This document shows positions 1 through 7,839 of a stretch of 10,911 nucleotides of DNA, piece by piece. Under the pieces are notes generated by a model that saw only the letters and a program-made list of their open reading frames with translations, made no database searches and had not been told where the DNA came from. Positions within the stretch are counted from its first letter, which is position 1. Each line of letters opens with the position of its first letter. Origin of the DNA: Acephala macrosclerotiorum. Lineage: Eukaryota; Ascomycota; Leotiomycetes; Helotiales; Mollisiaceae. The DNA is taken from NCBI GenBank assembly GCA_014904845.1, contig MU119978.1, positions 1 to 10,911 on the forward strand, written 5' to 3'. The translations under genes were made by a program, and so were the position numbers.

Positions 1-1733
1 AAAAAAAAAAAATTTATATAATATATTAAATCGATTATAAATTTATTAAATAAATTCGAGTAAATTTAATATTAATAATAAATTAAAAAAATTTTTTATA
101 TTTAAAAAATATAATTTTTTAATTAATTTTATTTATTTAAAATAATAAATACATATAATTATTAAAATGATTATATTATTAAAAATTTAATAAAAAAAAT
201 TTTAATTTTAAAAACGAAAAAAATAAAAAAATTTAATAAAAAATTTAATATAATTCGAAAAACGATATTATTAATATATAAAATAATTTTTATAAAAATA
301 TTTATATACAAATTAAAAATATTTAATATAAAAATTATTTTAAAAAAAAACGAAAAAACGATAAATTAAAATTAAATATATTATTAAAATTATATTCGAA
401 AAAAACAATTAAAAAAAATTAAATAAAAATTTTTTATATAAAATTTTTTTAAAATTATTTTAATCGATATAAATTTACGAATAATTAAAAAAATAATACG
501 AAAAAATTATTTTATTATATATTATATTTTTATTGAAAATAAATATAATATTAAATAAATATATAAAAATAATAAAAATCGAAAATATATTAATAAATTT
601 TTTAATAAATATTATTTTAAAATAAAATATTTAAAATAAAAAAATGAAAACAAATATTATTATAATTTTAATTATATAAAAATAAATGCGAAAATAATTA
701 CGAATTAATAAAAATATAAAACGTATTACGAAAAATAAAAAAATAAAATTGAAATTTTATAAAAATATAAAAATTATTTACGAATTTTTATAAATCGATT
801 TTTTTAAAAAAAAATCAATAATAAATTATATTATAATTTTAAAATTAAAATATAATAATTTGAAAAAATATTACTCGAAATTTAAATATAATATATATAC
901 GTAATATATATATAAATTTTTATAAATTAAATTATATTTTTTAAATTATAAAATCGAATATAAAATTAAAATTTTAAATGAAAAAAAATCGATTTTATAT
1001 TAATAATAATAAAAATCAAAAATATACAATTATATTTATATTATTAAATTAATAATTATAAAAAAAACAAATTTTTTTATTTTTTTATTTTAAAAAAAAA
1101 ATTAAAAATTATAAATATAAAAAAAAAATAATTAAAATTAAATTTTAAATTAATAATACAAATAAAAAAAAATTTAATAAAAAATTTTTTTTTTAAAATT
1201 TTAAATAAAAAATACAAAAAATATTAAATTTTATTAAATTTTTTTATATTTTAATTTAATTAAATAATTAAAAATATAAATATTATTAATTAAATAAAAA
1301 AATAATTAATATAAAAATAATAAATAAAAAATTAATATTCGATATAAATTATTATAATTTTATTTTATTTTAATTATATAATTTTAAAATAAAATTTTAA
1401 AAATTTTTTCTTTGAAATTATATATTAAATAAAATATATAATTATAATAATTAATAAAATTTATATAAAATATAATATAAATAATAAAAGTTTTATAATT
1501 TAAATTAAAAATAATTCAATTATTAATTTATATATTAATTAATATTAATAAATTTAATTTTTTTAAATATAATTAAATCTATTAAAAATTATTATTAAAT
1601 TTATTAAATTAATTTAAATTAAAATAATAAATTTTATATTTAAAATATTTAAAATCGTTTAAAATATTTAAAATATATAAATTTAAAATATTAATTTTTT
1701 TAAATAAAAAATATTAAAATTTTCAATTATATA
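1..1733. other. Left flank: AT-only, RIP-degenerated DNA without genes
   Basis: No usable open reading frame on either strand. The sequence is runs of A and T, and the remaining C and G are mainly CpG pairs (TCGA, ACGA, ACGT contexts), with only rare CpA exceptions. This is what exhaustive C-to-T change on both strands leaves when CpG is spared. It probably held one or more repeats before mutation, but I could not read a protein family out of it. The segment near 1395-1433 resembles part of the right flank (separate entry). Confidence 0.75.
1395..1433 (+). repeat. Dispersed repeat, left-flank copy
   Basis: It contains a 23-base match (TTTGAAATTATATATTAAAT plus AAA, 1411-1433) to 10280-10302, in the same orientation. 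Upstream both copies carry AAATTTTAAAAA and a TTC step, so similarity extends over roughly 40 bases with small differences. The shared non-CpG G (TTTGAAA) makes this more than plain AT chance. It may mark one older repeat family on both sides of the copia insertion. Confidence 0.45.
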
Positions 1734-1753
1734 TTGTAGAAAAGCAATAGAGT
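1734..1753 (+). repeat. Left inverted end of the 263-bp island
   Basis: TTGTA (1734-1738) plus ATAGAGT (1747-1753) match, as reverse complement, the right end ACTCTATTACAA (1985-1996). The left copy carries 8 extra bases between its two blocks. Twelve bases are therefore inverted in total. Confidence 0.55.
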
Positions 1754-1820
1754 ACAAAGCAAAAAAAGGCCCAACCGTAGGTCAGTTCGTCTTAGCCAGT
1801 GGACTAGACTTATTCGAAGT

Positions 1821-1834
1821 AATCCGTAATCCGT
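1821..1834 (+). repeat. Tandem pair of AATCCGT
   Basis: Two perfect copies of the 7-mer AATCCGT (1821-1827 and 1828-1834) inside the un-mutated island, directly upstream of the AATC microsatellite. The CpC steps are intact, confirming the absence of RIP here. Confidence 0.8.
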
Positions 1835-1835
1835 A

Positions 1836-1855
1836 AATCAATCAATCAATCAATC
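1836..1855 (+). repeat. (AATC)5 microsatellite
   Basis: Five perfect AATC units. Each unit has a CpA step, the favoured RIP target, and none is mutated. Short CAAT/ATTG-type tracts are, from general knowledge, common inside fungal LTRs, which mildly favours the solo-LTR reading of the island. Confidence 0.85.
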
Positions 1856-1921
1856 AGAGTAGAAGTAGAAAGAGTTGTTGATTAGTCTATGGTAAACGAA
1901 AGCTTTTTATGTACTAGAAGC

Positions 1922-1927
1922 CACGTG
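1922..1927. promoter_or_regulatory. CACGTG palindrome (E-box type) in the island
   Basis: CACGTG is the core recognised by fungal bHLH factors (Cbf1/Pho4 class). The same hexamer sits in both copia LTRs (2693-2698 and 8739-8744), so all three low-RIP patches of the window carry it. A promoter role is inferred. Confidence 0.35.
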
Positions 1928-1984
1928 ACCAGTACTGCCCTCGAAACTAGCTATTTACAACGATTTTTGAAGAGAGAGCATATA

Positions 1985-1996
1985 ACTCTATTACAA
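1985..1996 (-). repeat. Right inverted end of the 263-bp island
   Basis: ACTCTATTACAA is the reverse complement of the two blocks TTGTA and ATAGAGT at the left end. Here the blocks are contiguous. Together they mark the limits of the inserted element. Confidence 0.55.
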
Positions 1997-2413
1997 TATA
2001 TATATTTTTAATATATTTTTAATTGTAAATTATTAAATATTTTATTTTATTTTATTCGATTATATATACGAAATATTATATATTAATTATTTTATTAAAT
2101 TTTAAATTTTAAAAAAAAATCGAAATTAAAATTAAATTAATATTATATAAAAATTAAAAATTAACGATTAATTAATACGATTTAATTCGATTTAATATAA
2201 TTTTTATATTATAATTTTATAAAAACAATTATTTTTTATTATATATATTATTTTTTTATAAATAATAATAATATTAATTTATTCGTTTTAAAATTTTATA
2301 TTTATTTCGAAATACGATTTTAATAATTTTTCGTTTATTATTTTATTTTTTAAATTTAAATACGAAATATAATAAATAATAATAATAATAAATATTATAT
2401 TTTCGATTACGAT

Positions 2414-2452
<39 letters not shown>

Positions 2453-2661
2453 CGAAATTTTATTAATAAAAAATAAAAAATAAAAAATATTTTAATTTAA
2501 ATTTAAATTTTTTTTTACGATAAAAATAATTATATTACGATCGAATAAAATATTTATTAATATAATATTTATTTTTTTATAAATTAAATTAAAAATAATA
2601 TTATTAAATTATATATTTTAATCGTTAAATAAATTTTTATATTTGTTTTTATAATATAATT
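1997..2661. other. AT-only spacer between island and copia element
   Basis: No gene is visible. By hand count, 18 of the 19 C in 2041-2640 lie in CpG and all G seen are CpG. It holds AAT/TAA microsatellites near 2376-2391 and 2416-2452 and long A/T runs. This is among the most thoroughly mutated DNA in the window. Confidence 0.75.
2416..2452 (+). repeat. (TAA)12 microsatellite
   Basis: About twelve uninterrupted TAA units directly after GATTACGATTA. A shorter AAT run lies about 40 bp upstream. It may be ordinary slippage in AT-only DNA or a mutated CAA/TGA-type repeat. Confidence 0.85.
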
Positions 2662-2666
2662 TTAAT
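2662..2666. repeat. Target-site duplication, left copy (TTAAT)
   Basis: TTAAT directly precedes the TG that starts the 5' LTR and recurs at 8907-8911, directly after the 3' LTR. Five bases is a normal duplication length for copia integrase. The surroundings are AT-only, so chance identity is easier than usual, but both LTR edges were set independently from the LTR alignment. Confidence 0.65.
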
Positions 2667-2692
2667 TGTAAATACAATATTAGTTTAGTAAT

Positions 2693-2698
2693 CACGTG
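2693..2698. promoter_or_regulatory. CACGTG site in 5' LTR
   Basis: The hexamer lies 26 bases into the LTR, where U3 promoter elements are expected. It includes an intact CpA step on each strand despite RIP around it. It is identical in the 3' LTR. Confidence 0.4.
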
Positions 2699-2719
2699 CG
2701 ACACTAGGCCAGATCGGGA

Positions 2720-2738
2720 CTAGCGCCGCTTGCGCTAG
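2720..2738. repeat. GC hairpin in 5' LTR core
   Basis: CTAGCGC (2720-2726) and GCGCTAG (2732-2738) are perfect 7-bp inverted arms around the loop CGCTT. Conserved base for base in the 3' LTR. Its job is unknown; a protein site or RNA hairpin in the LTR transcript are possibilities. Confidence 0.8.
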
Positions 2739-2874
2739 AGTTGAGATTATATTTTTCAATTTTTGCGCGTTTATTAAATTTATAATTTACAATTAATCAA
2801 CGAATTATTTAATTTATTTATTTATTTCGTTTTTGATTTATTATTAGTAATAAATATTTTTAGTAATACTTATA

Positions 2875-2892
2875 TTAATTAGTAATTATTTA
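2875..2892 (+). other. Candidate degenerate primer-binding site
   Basis: This is the position, directly after the 5' LTR, where a tRNA primer site must lie. TTAATTAGTAATTATT could be a mutated TTGGTAGC-like site, but RIP has removed the G and C needed to identify a tRNA. Placement is supported by structure only. Confidence 0.2.
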
Positions 2893-3530
2893 ATCAATTA
2901 CAAAATAATAAAAATTTATTTAAAAAAAATTAATTATAATAAAACAAAATTTTTATTAAGTTTATTATAAAACGCATTTAAAATAATTAATATACTTTTG
3001 AAAAAACGAGAATTTATAAGAATTTTCTTATAAAAACGCGTTAAAAATATTGAAATTATTAAAAACTTAAAAAAAATAACGTAAAAACGATTTTAAATTT
3101 GTATTTACTTTTTAAGTCTACGTTTACTACGCAAAATAATAACTTTTACGAAAAACGAATAAAAAACGCGAAAATAATTTCAAGTTTATATTAATTTACT
3201 CGAAATTATATTAAAAATGAAATTAATAAAAAAGTTTTACGATTTTGTTTATTATTTGAATTCGAATTAAAATTTTCAATCTTTTTATTATTTATTATAT
3301 AATTATTTTTTAAAATAATAAATTTATTTAAAATTAAATTCGTTTATAATAAAAATAAATAAATTTTTTTTTTCAATTTTATAAACGATAAAAATCTCAA
3401 TAAAAAAACATTAAATAAATACATTTTTTATCGATTTGAAATATATAAAAAGAAAAAATACTCGAATTATAATCTATAAAAATACTTTTAAAAAAACTTT
3501 AAAAAATACACATAATAAATTTTACGTTTA

Positions 3531-3574
3531 ATATATAAAAATCTTATATATCGTTTTTAAGATTTTTTATATAT
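3531..3574. repeat. Inverted repeat, 16-17 bp arms
   Basis: ATATATAAAAATCTTA (3531-3546) pairs with TAAGATTTTTTATATAT (3558-3574), with an 11-base spacer containing one CpG and one bulged base. The AT-only arms make chance more likely, but the GATT/AATC step anchors the pairing. Confidence 0.5.
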
Positions 3575-3849
3575 TTACGAAATTTAAATATTAAAAAATA
3601 AAAAATTTATTATCGATAATTTGAAAAAAGTTTTTTAATAAAAAAATTTTTATAAATAAATACTAAAAAAAATTGTCGATTAATTAAAAAATAAATTTTT
3701 TTTCTCTCGATAAAATCGATTAATTGAATTAACAAATTAAAGTATTTTAATACTAGTAATTAATATTTAAAATATAATTATTTTTACGATTTTAATTAAT
3801 AATACGAATTTTTTTTTTATAATAATAATTACTTTTACGATTATTTTTT

Positions 3850-3939
3850 ATATTTTTTTTATTACGATTTTTTCTATAAATACAAATTTGTTTTATATTT
3901 TTTTTATTACAATTTTTTTTATAAATACGAATTTATTTA
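3850..3939 (+). repeat. 45-bp tandem duplication with RIP-type differences
   Basis: Units 3850-3894 and 3895-3939 align without gaps over their first ~35 bases. The differences are transitions only: ATTACG versus ATTACA, TTTTTTC versus TTTTTTT, ATACA versus ATACG, TTTG versus TTTA. The changes run in both directions, so the units mutated independently after duplicating. The period is a multiple of three, compatible with a 15-residue repeat in gag, which is inference. Confidence 0.75.
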
Positions 3940-5069
3940 TTAGTAATTTTTTCAATAATAATCGAATATATATAATAATTTACAAAGTATTTTTATTAAA
4001 TTATTTATAGATTTAATAAAGATTTATATTAATAATAAAAAGTATAATAAAAAATTATACAATATTTTTAATCGTAAATTATTAATTTTTTATAATTATT
4101 ATAATAAAATTAAATTATTTTCGAATTAATATAATAAAACATTTTTTATTAGTTTTATAAAATGTATAAATATATTTTATTTTAATAAATTTGTAAAAAA
4201 AGAAATTGATTTTATTACGTTAATAATAATAATAAAAATTTATTTCAAAATTAAAAAAAAATTATTAATTATATATATTTTTATAAAAAAAAACAATTCT
4301 AATAAAAATTATTACAATTAATTTAATAAAATTTAAATTGAATTATTTATAATTATTTTTCAATCAATTTCAAAAGATTTAATTTAATTTATTATTGAAA
4401 TATTAAACGAAATATAGTTTATAAAATTAAATTATTAATATTTATCGAAATATTAAAAAGTACAAATTTGTTTTTTATAAACTTATTAATATTTTTAAAA
4501 GTATTTATATTGAATTACGATTAATAGTAAATACTACAATACGATTACGTGAAATATAATAATATAATTTGAATTTTATTTTTCAAAATAAAAAAAACGA
4601 GTTTAATTAAAATTAAATTGATCGTACGTATAAAAAACGAAAAAAAAAAAAACGCGATTAAAAATAAAATCGAAAAAAATATTAAAATCGAGAAAATTTT
4701 CAAAGTAAATATTATAAAAATCATAGATTTTAAAAAGAATTATATTTGTAATAAATCGAAATATTAATCTATAAAATATACAATAAAAAAACAATAATAA
4801 ATATATATAAAGTTTTAATAATAAGTTCAATATACGATAAATCGAAATATTATAATAGTTTATTATTAGAGTTTTTTTTACTAAAATCGAAAAAATAAAA
4901 AATTTATCGAAAAATATTCAAATAATAAAAATTGATTAATTATTAATAAATATAAAAATAGAAAACGAAAATAAAAAAATCAATAATATGTAAATAATAA
5001 TTATTTTAAATAATTAATTTACTCGTTATATTATTACCAAAAAATATATATTTAATATTTTATTATTAT

Positions 5070-5450
5070 AATTCGAATTATTTAAATCGAATTAATATTT
5101 ATTTTTTATTTTCGAAAATCGATATTTTTTAAAGATTTTTCAAAGAATTATATCGATTATTAATTAATCGCAATTTATAATATTATGAAAATTTGATATT
5201 AATATTTAATTAAATATTTCTACGATTGAAATTTATAAAATTCGTTTTAATAAAAATATTACTTTATTACAAAAAATTATTCGAATTAATATTTTATTAA
5301 ATATTATTATTTTTTATATTATTTTTATAAATATATTTTTTTAATTCTATATTCAAAATATAAATACTATAAATATAAAATTCGACAATTTAAAAAATAT
5401 TTTAATTCAAAGAAATAAAATCGTTTTTATTATAAAAAAATAAAATTACT
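5070..5450 (+). pseudogene. Copia aspartic protease relic
   Basis: The retroviral-type aspartic protease cleaves the polyprotein inside the virus-like particle. The frame through 5219 reads continuously into the integrase zinc finger. It reads STIEIYKIRFNK near 5219, where the family has an [IV]xFG[KI]G block; then IFYIIFINIFF at 5309-5341, matching the family's TFHVxPxxTPF once RIP is allowed for; and KIVFIIKK followed by a stop at 5441, matching a PVVRKW block with Trp TGG changed to TAA. A candidate catalytic triplet, Asn-Ser-Asn at 5070-5078 in another frame, would be DSG before G-to-A change. The later blocks are convincing; the catalytic triplet is tentative and implies an extra frame change. 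Confidence 0.6.
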
Positions 5451-5521
5451 TATAAATATTATTATATTAATCAAAGAAAAATTTAATTTAAAATTATTTT
5501 ATCGATATAAAATTATATTAA

Positions 5522-6455
5522 TTATATAAACGTTTTAATTATTTATCGATATAACGTTTTATAAGAATTTTTCAACGAATTAATTATAATGTAAATATTA
5601 AATATATTTAGTATTTTATTAAATATATAAACAATTATTTGAAAAATTCAAATTTATTTTACAAAATAATTACAAATTCAATTATTCGATTATTGTCGAC
5701 GTTTTATATTTAAATAAAAAACTAGTTTTACAAATAATAAATTTGTTTATAGTATTTCAAATTATTAAATTTATAAAAAATATATCTACGAAAATAGTAT
5801 AAAATATACTACGTATATATTAGATCGATATATATTAAAAATTATTAAATTATATTGTTTACGATATTAAAAAGAATTTCTCGTTTATAGAATTTCAATA
5901 AAACGTTAAAACAATAGCGATTAAAATCAAAAAAATGTTTATTAAAATTTATAATAATATAAAAAAAATAAAAAAATACTATATTTTATTATATTAAACT
6001 TATAAAATTATTTACGACGAATTAATCGAAAAATAAATCGATAAAAATATAATTTTATAAATAGTAATTAAAATTATTAATAATTCGATAAAATCGAACG
6101 ATATTATATTTATATTATTAATCTTTAAAATTTACTTTAAAATAATTAATAATAACGTATTATTATTATTAATTATTAAAAAAATTAAAACAATTCGAAT
6201 AATTATTAAAAAAATATATCGTTTATACGTTTAATATTAAATTAATAATACGTTTATAACGAGAAACGATTCAAATACGAAATTTATATTAAATTTATTA
6301 ATTCTATTTAAAGTACGCGTTTAATATTAAAAAATAAAATAAAAAAAAATATATAAATTATTAGTAATTAATAGAAAAATATATACGATTAATATATTTT
6401 ATAAATCGATTAATTTTCGTTTAACGATTATTAAATTTTATTATACAAAAAAAAA
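5522..6455 (+). pseudogene. Copia integrase relic (zinc finger, DDE core, C-terminal part)
   Basis: Integrase inserts the cDNA. The N-terminal zinc helix reads LYKRFNYLSI at 5522-5551; the family has LHxRFGHxS, so both zinc His codons are now Tyr. The core begins about 5641 in another frame, which then stays in register for some 800 bases. YSIIVDVLYLNKKLVLQ holds the first catalytic Asp (GAC 5698-5700). YIVYDIKKNF, family [IV]xDAGxNF, holds the second (GAT 5863-5865). NNIKKIKKYY, family NSIGKVERYH, has Lys AAA at 5971-5973 where catalytic Glu is expected. Downstream, SNDIIFILLIF (from 6085) fits the family's PxGLVPTLLVFG, TRNDSNTKFILNL (about 6259-6297) fits TRNGPxT, and RKIYTINI plus FYYT (6373-6450) close the domain. 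Stops fall at former Trp/Gln codons. The CxxC half of the zinc finger is not resolved; a frame change lies there, at about 5600-5640. Confidence 0.85.
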
Positions 6456-6926
6456 AATACTAAAAATTTATAATCGAACTAATAATTAAAAAAATAATCA
6501 AAAAAATTCTAAAAAAAATTTATTATTTTTTAATTAAAATTTTTTTTTTTGATTTTTTTAATCGAATAAAATAAACGAAAAATTAATTAAAAAACGTAAT
6601 TAAAAACGTTTAAAAAAATCACAAAATAAAAATATACGCAATAAAAAATTTAAATAAAATAAATATTATAATTTTATTAAAAACGAAAAAAAAAATTAAA
6701 AAAATTTTAATGATTAATTTTTTATTATTATTTAAAAAATTAAGATTTTTATAGTTTTTATAACAAATAAAAAAAAAACGATATAAAATTATTATTAAAA
6801 TTACAAAAAAAAAAATATAATTATAATTTTTAAATAATTATTTAAAACGTTTTAAAAAAAATCGATAATTTGATTATAAAAAGAATTTTTAATTTCGTTT
6901 AATACGATTTTAATAAATATATTAAA
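6456..6926 (+). pseudogene. Linker between integrase and reverse transcriptase
   Basis: In this polyprotein group a poorly conserved linker separates integrase from reverse transcriptase. The stretch is A-rich with long A and T homopolymers, and no family block could be read. The + frame changes somewhere inside it, since integrase ends in one register and the reverse transcriptase starts in another. Confidence 0.5.
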
Positions 6927-7730
6927 ATTCGAATTTTCAATTCAAAATTAATCAACGAAATTAAAAATAAAATTATTAATATTTTTTACGAGAAATCGAA
7001 ATTAGTAATTCAAAAATATAATAACAAAAAAAAAAAAATTTTTTTATTTAATTTTTAATAATTTAAAAAATTAATCAACGACTAATTATTGTTTTAATAT
7101 TTTTTTTAATTTAATTTTTAAACAAAAAAATTAAAATATAATTTCGTAATATTATTTAAATTTATATTCAATTTATAACAAATTTTTAACGATTTATATT
7201 AATATATTTATCGAAAGAAATTTATTATTTATATTTATTAAATACAATTATAATTATTTTAAAACTTTTATATAAAATTATAAAAATAAAAATATACTAA
7301 TAAATTACGTATTATAAATATTATAAAAAAAAACTATTTATAATTATATCGATATATAATTTTTGTTTTTTAATTACGATTATTAAAAAATTTTTTAACG
7401 TTATTGAAATATAAATCGATAATACGTTTATATTAATAAAAAAAGAATTTTTTATTTTCGAGAAAAACGAATTTAATAAAATTACATTTTTAATTAAATT
7501 TAAAAAGATTTTAATACTAAAAATACTATTAATTTTCAATAAATACATTTTAATTTAATTTGAAAATACGATTCAATTATAATAAAAAAATTAAAACAAA
7601 AAAAATAAATTAATAAATATTAAATTATTTAATTTTGAAATTAAATATTAAAAAAAAAAAAATTAAAAAAGTTTATATTATTATAATTTATCAATTTAAA
7701 ATAATTTTCGATTTATTTATTATTATTAAA
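6927..7730 (+). pseudogene. Copia reverse transcriptase relic (RVT_2 type)
   Basis: Copies element RNA into cDNA. The domain opens IRIFNSKLINEIKN (6927-6968) and EKSKLVIQKYNN (to 7025), matching the family's RIFxSRxVDEIK and EKSRLVVQAYND. A homopolymer at 7026-7047 changes the frame, after which a block ending QRLIIV (7076-7093) fits SPTIQRxSQRLI. KLLYKI at 7262-7279 fits KPLYGI, and SIYNFCF at 7349-7369 fits STYxPC[FL]. The catalytic block at 7412-7426 reads stop-Ile-Asp-Asn-Thr; in this fungal group it is QTDDT, so Gln became a stop and the second Asp became Asn. After another frame change, YQFKIIFDLF (from about 7689) fits CQPEAxFDLS. Every departure listed is C-to-T or G-to-A. A 75-codon open stretch antisense to this core (7321-7548) is a shadow. 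Confidence 0.88.
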
Positions 7731-7839
7731 TATTAAAATTCAATAAAAAAAAATTATTATATTAAATAAAAAATTGAAATAATAAATCAAAAATTTAAAT
7801 CGAAAATTCAAATATATTATTTTCGATTTATTTACGACA

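Larger units (their letters stand above)
1734..1996. mobile_element. Un-mutated 263-bp insertion: solo LTR or MITE-like element
   Basis: Base composition changes abruptly at both edges: inside, C and G occur in all contexts (GGCCC, CCAGTGG, TGCCC), while outside C occurs almost only as CpG. The island starts TTGTA and ends TACAA, giving TG...CA ends one base further in (1735-1995), as in LTRs. It is bordered by TATATA on both sides (1728-1733 and 1997-2002), a possible target duplication but weak evidence in AT-only DNA. It contains a 7-bp tandem pair, an AATC repeat and a CACGTG site, and no open reading frame of note. AATC tracts and CACGTG suit a fungal LTR; the inverted ends also fit a MITE. 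It shares no extended similarity with the LTRs at 2667 and 8713, so it would belong to another family. Insertion after RIP explains its state; being too short to trigger RIP would also help. Confidence 0.6.
2667..2874 (+). repeat. 5' LTR of the copia element (208 bp)
   Basis: Aligns with 8713-8906. It starts TGTAAATAC and ends TTATA, which would have been TTACA before a CpA-to-TpA change and would then pair with the TGTAA start. About eleven substitutions separate the two copies, all transitions (C/T or G/A) and in both directions, so each LTR mutated separately. This copy has 8 extra bases in a TTTA run near 2815-2826 and a longer tail. The first ~75 bp hold nearly all the G+C; the rest is AT-rich. 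Confidence 0.9.
2875..5050 (+). pseudogene. Presumed leader and gag region, unreadable
   Basis: About 2.2 kb lies between the 5' LTR and the first recognisable protease residues. In copia elements this interval holds a short leader and gag (nucleocapsid). I could not recognise gag or a CCHC zinc knuckle in any + frame. More CpA, CpT and GpA steps survive here (2940-3250 and 4500-4830) than in the flanks. The + strand is purine-rich around 4590-4990, as expected of a coding strand. A 45-bp tandem duplication (3850-3939) and a hairpin (3531-3574) lie inside. The gag call rests on position alone. Confidence 0.4.

Noticed and set aside
1768..1811. Possible Pol III promoter or tRNA-derived SINE on the - strand
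   Set aside because: TGGCTAAGACG fits an A box and GGTTGGGCC followed by a T run vaguely resembles a B box and terminator, but the spacing is about 22 bases instead of the usual 40 or more, and no tRNA cloverleaf can be folded.
2416..2452. TAA array as a CRISPR or satellite array
   Set aside because: It is a plain trinucleotide microsatellite without spacers or a longer unit.
4603..4830. 75-codon open frame on the - strand
   Set aside because: It consists of Phe, Ile, Tyr, Asn and Leu as any AT-only frame does, has no motif, and lies antisense to the presumed gag/protease side of a + strand element.
4801..4880. Copia protease active site in the frame reading ISSIYDKSKYYNS
   Set aside because: It resembled a DSGAxxHIxNDxSRF block at first, but the residues upstream cannot be derived from DSGA by RIP, and better protease blocks sit at 5219-5443.
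5531..5660. Ty3/gypsy assignment from the HHCC finger
   Set aside because: Integrase lies upstream of reverse transcriptase, and the RT and RNase H blocks are of copia type, so gypsy order is excluded.
7321..7548. 75-codon open frame on the - strand
   Set aside because: It is exactly antisense to the recognisable reverse-transcriptase core, whose + strand blocks explain the sequence.
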